From the NCBI GenBank assembly GCA_020850475.1, contig JADZEO010000073.1, forward strand, positions 1 to 49,834: a stretch of DNA of 49,834 bases, read 5' to 3'. The notes under the pieces were generated by a model. That model had not been told where the DNA came from, searched no databases, and saw only the letters and a list, made by a program, of their open reading frames with translations. Shown one piece after another: positions 49,348 to 49,834 of this stretch. The translations under genes and the position numbers were made by a program. This DNA comes from Bdellovibrionales bacterium (GTDB lineage Bacteria > Bdellovibrionota > Bdellovibrionia > Bdellovibrionales > UBA1609). Position 1 is the stretch's first letter, and the number at the start of each line of letters is the position of its first letter.

Positions 49348-49773
49348 CTATTTGGCCTGAGGATAGACTCGCTCAAAGAAATTCAGATTGCTTTGATCTT
49401 TGGAGGAGAAAATTATGAAACTTGCATCAAAGAAGATGATTTCAATAGCAGCGCCTGCCAGTTGAGGCTCGTAATTTTGCGTCCATATTGCCTTGTTACC
49501 GTCAGCCCAAGGGAGAGACTTGTTATTAAGTGAACCCATGTCAAAGGACTCATCAACCGAAGAAAAAATTCCCCAAATAACTTGGAGATCTTTGTTTATC
49601 CTAAACAATTCACTAAGCTCAAAGCCAGTCATCACTAAAGGGTCGCTTTTGAGACGGCGATCAGGATAGCTGTTGCATTCAACTTCATTTATCAGCCACT
49701 TATGTTTCACAATCAATGGCTTAATAGAATCAAAAAAGGTTGCCGTATCCACGGCCTCAATCTTCATGGTCAT
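49348..49773 (-). CDS. Orphan protein of unknown function, AT-richer
   Basis: The 141-residue protein has no signal peptide, Cys cluster or membrane segment. Acidic and hydrophobic residues alternate, which gives it the look of small immunity-type proteins, but no family is recognised. Its DNA is visibly more AT-rich than the rest of the window, and it starts (ATG at 49773, GGAGAA upstream) 19 bases after the stop of a frame that runs off the edge. It may be the partner of that upstream gene. This is the best candidate for recent acquisition here. Confidence 0.6.
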   Translation of the reverse strand: MTMKIEAVDTATFFDSIKPLIVKHKWLINEVECNSYPDRRLKSDPLVMTGFELSELFRINKDLQVIWGIFSSVDESFDMGSLNNKSLPWADGNKAIWTQNYEPQLAGAAIEIIFFDASFIIFSSKDQSNLNFFERVYPQAK

Positions 49774-49792
49774 TCGACTTCTCCAAAGTCAT

Positions 49793-49834
49793 TTACTTTG
49801 AGGTTTGGCTGGACCCCGCTTTGGTGTTCCACCC
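49793..49834 (-). CDS. C-terminal end of a gene cut by the window edge
   Basis: On the minus strand an open frame enters from the right edge and ends at TAA (49795-49793), encoding GWNTKAGSSQTSK. Too little is visible to identify it. It directly precedes the AT-rich orphan gene and may be its operon partner. Confidence 0.4.
   Translation of the reverse strand, partial: GWNTKAGSSQTSK

Overview
The window looks like chromosomal DNA of a Gram-negative, probably predatory or gliding, relative of the Bdellovibrionota or Myxococcota. The reasons are many lipoproteins and outer-membrane beta-barrels, a complete Agl/Glt-like trans-envelope motor operon with a CglB-like von Willebrand lipoprotein, proteins with the AgmX/GltJ-type C-terminal domain, and moderately GC-rich coding DNA packed with short or overlapping gene junctions. 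No rRNA, tRNA, CRISPR array, insertion sequence or phage gene was seen. The assignment to a phylum is inference.

Layout. 0.1-1.5 kb: two secreted proteins on +, one a short lipoprotein with a CxxCH heme motif. 1.6-7.7 kb (-): three overlapping genes, an AsmA-like envelope protein, a small lipoprotein and a 1125-residue beta-propeller/TPR protein. 7.8-11.1 kb: a CarH/LitR-type MerR regulator with a cobalamin-binding-like domain, divergent from a + operon of lipocalin, NUDIX hydrolase, an unrecognised secreted protein, an 18-codon mini-ORF and a SnoaL-like protein. A perfect inverted repeat sits between them, and each arm carries the -35 of one divergent promoter. This resembles the light/B12-responsive LitR regulons of other bacteria.

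11.1-22.7 kb (-): one long operon reading ExbB, ExbD, ExbD, a 1014-residue TPR protein, a small secreted protein, an AgmX/TonB-like protein, a large lipoprotein, a beta-barrel, a second TPR protein, a CglB-like VWA lipoprotein and a secreted protein. This is every class of part needed for a proton-driven machine reaching from inner membrane to surface adhesin. One of the two ExbD proteins lacks the usual membrane aspartate.

23-28 kb: a beta-barrel protein, an XRE/ScfR-type regulator with a broken protease motif, a TrhP-type U32 tRNA hydroxylase followed directly by a stand-alone chorismate mutase (which makes prephenate, the metabolite TrhP-type hydroxylation needs), and FabA. 28-35.5 kb (-): a probable metal-handling group (His-rich CDF exporter, two YtkA/FixH-like secreted proteins, a CPCxxxH thioredoxin-fold protein, a barrel with an SCCGG motif) and an S1-type protease with two small membrane or secreted partners.

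35.5-49.8 kb: mostly single envelope or secreted genes: lipoproteins, an aldolase/dehydrogenase fusion, an M48 lipoprotein protease, a DUF2608 HAD protein coupled to a beta-barrel, a PhoD-like lipoprotein, a 39-residue membrane protein, a metallophosphoesterase, an alpha/beta-hydrolase-like protein, a second heme-motif lipoprotein, a MOSC protein and a PA2779/PA2778 pair. The right edge holds a more AT-rich orphan gene following a cut-off reading frame.
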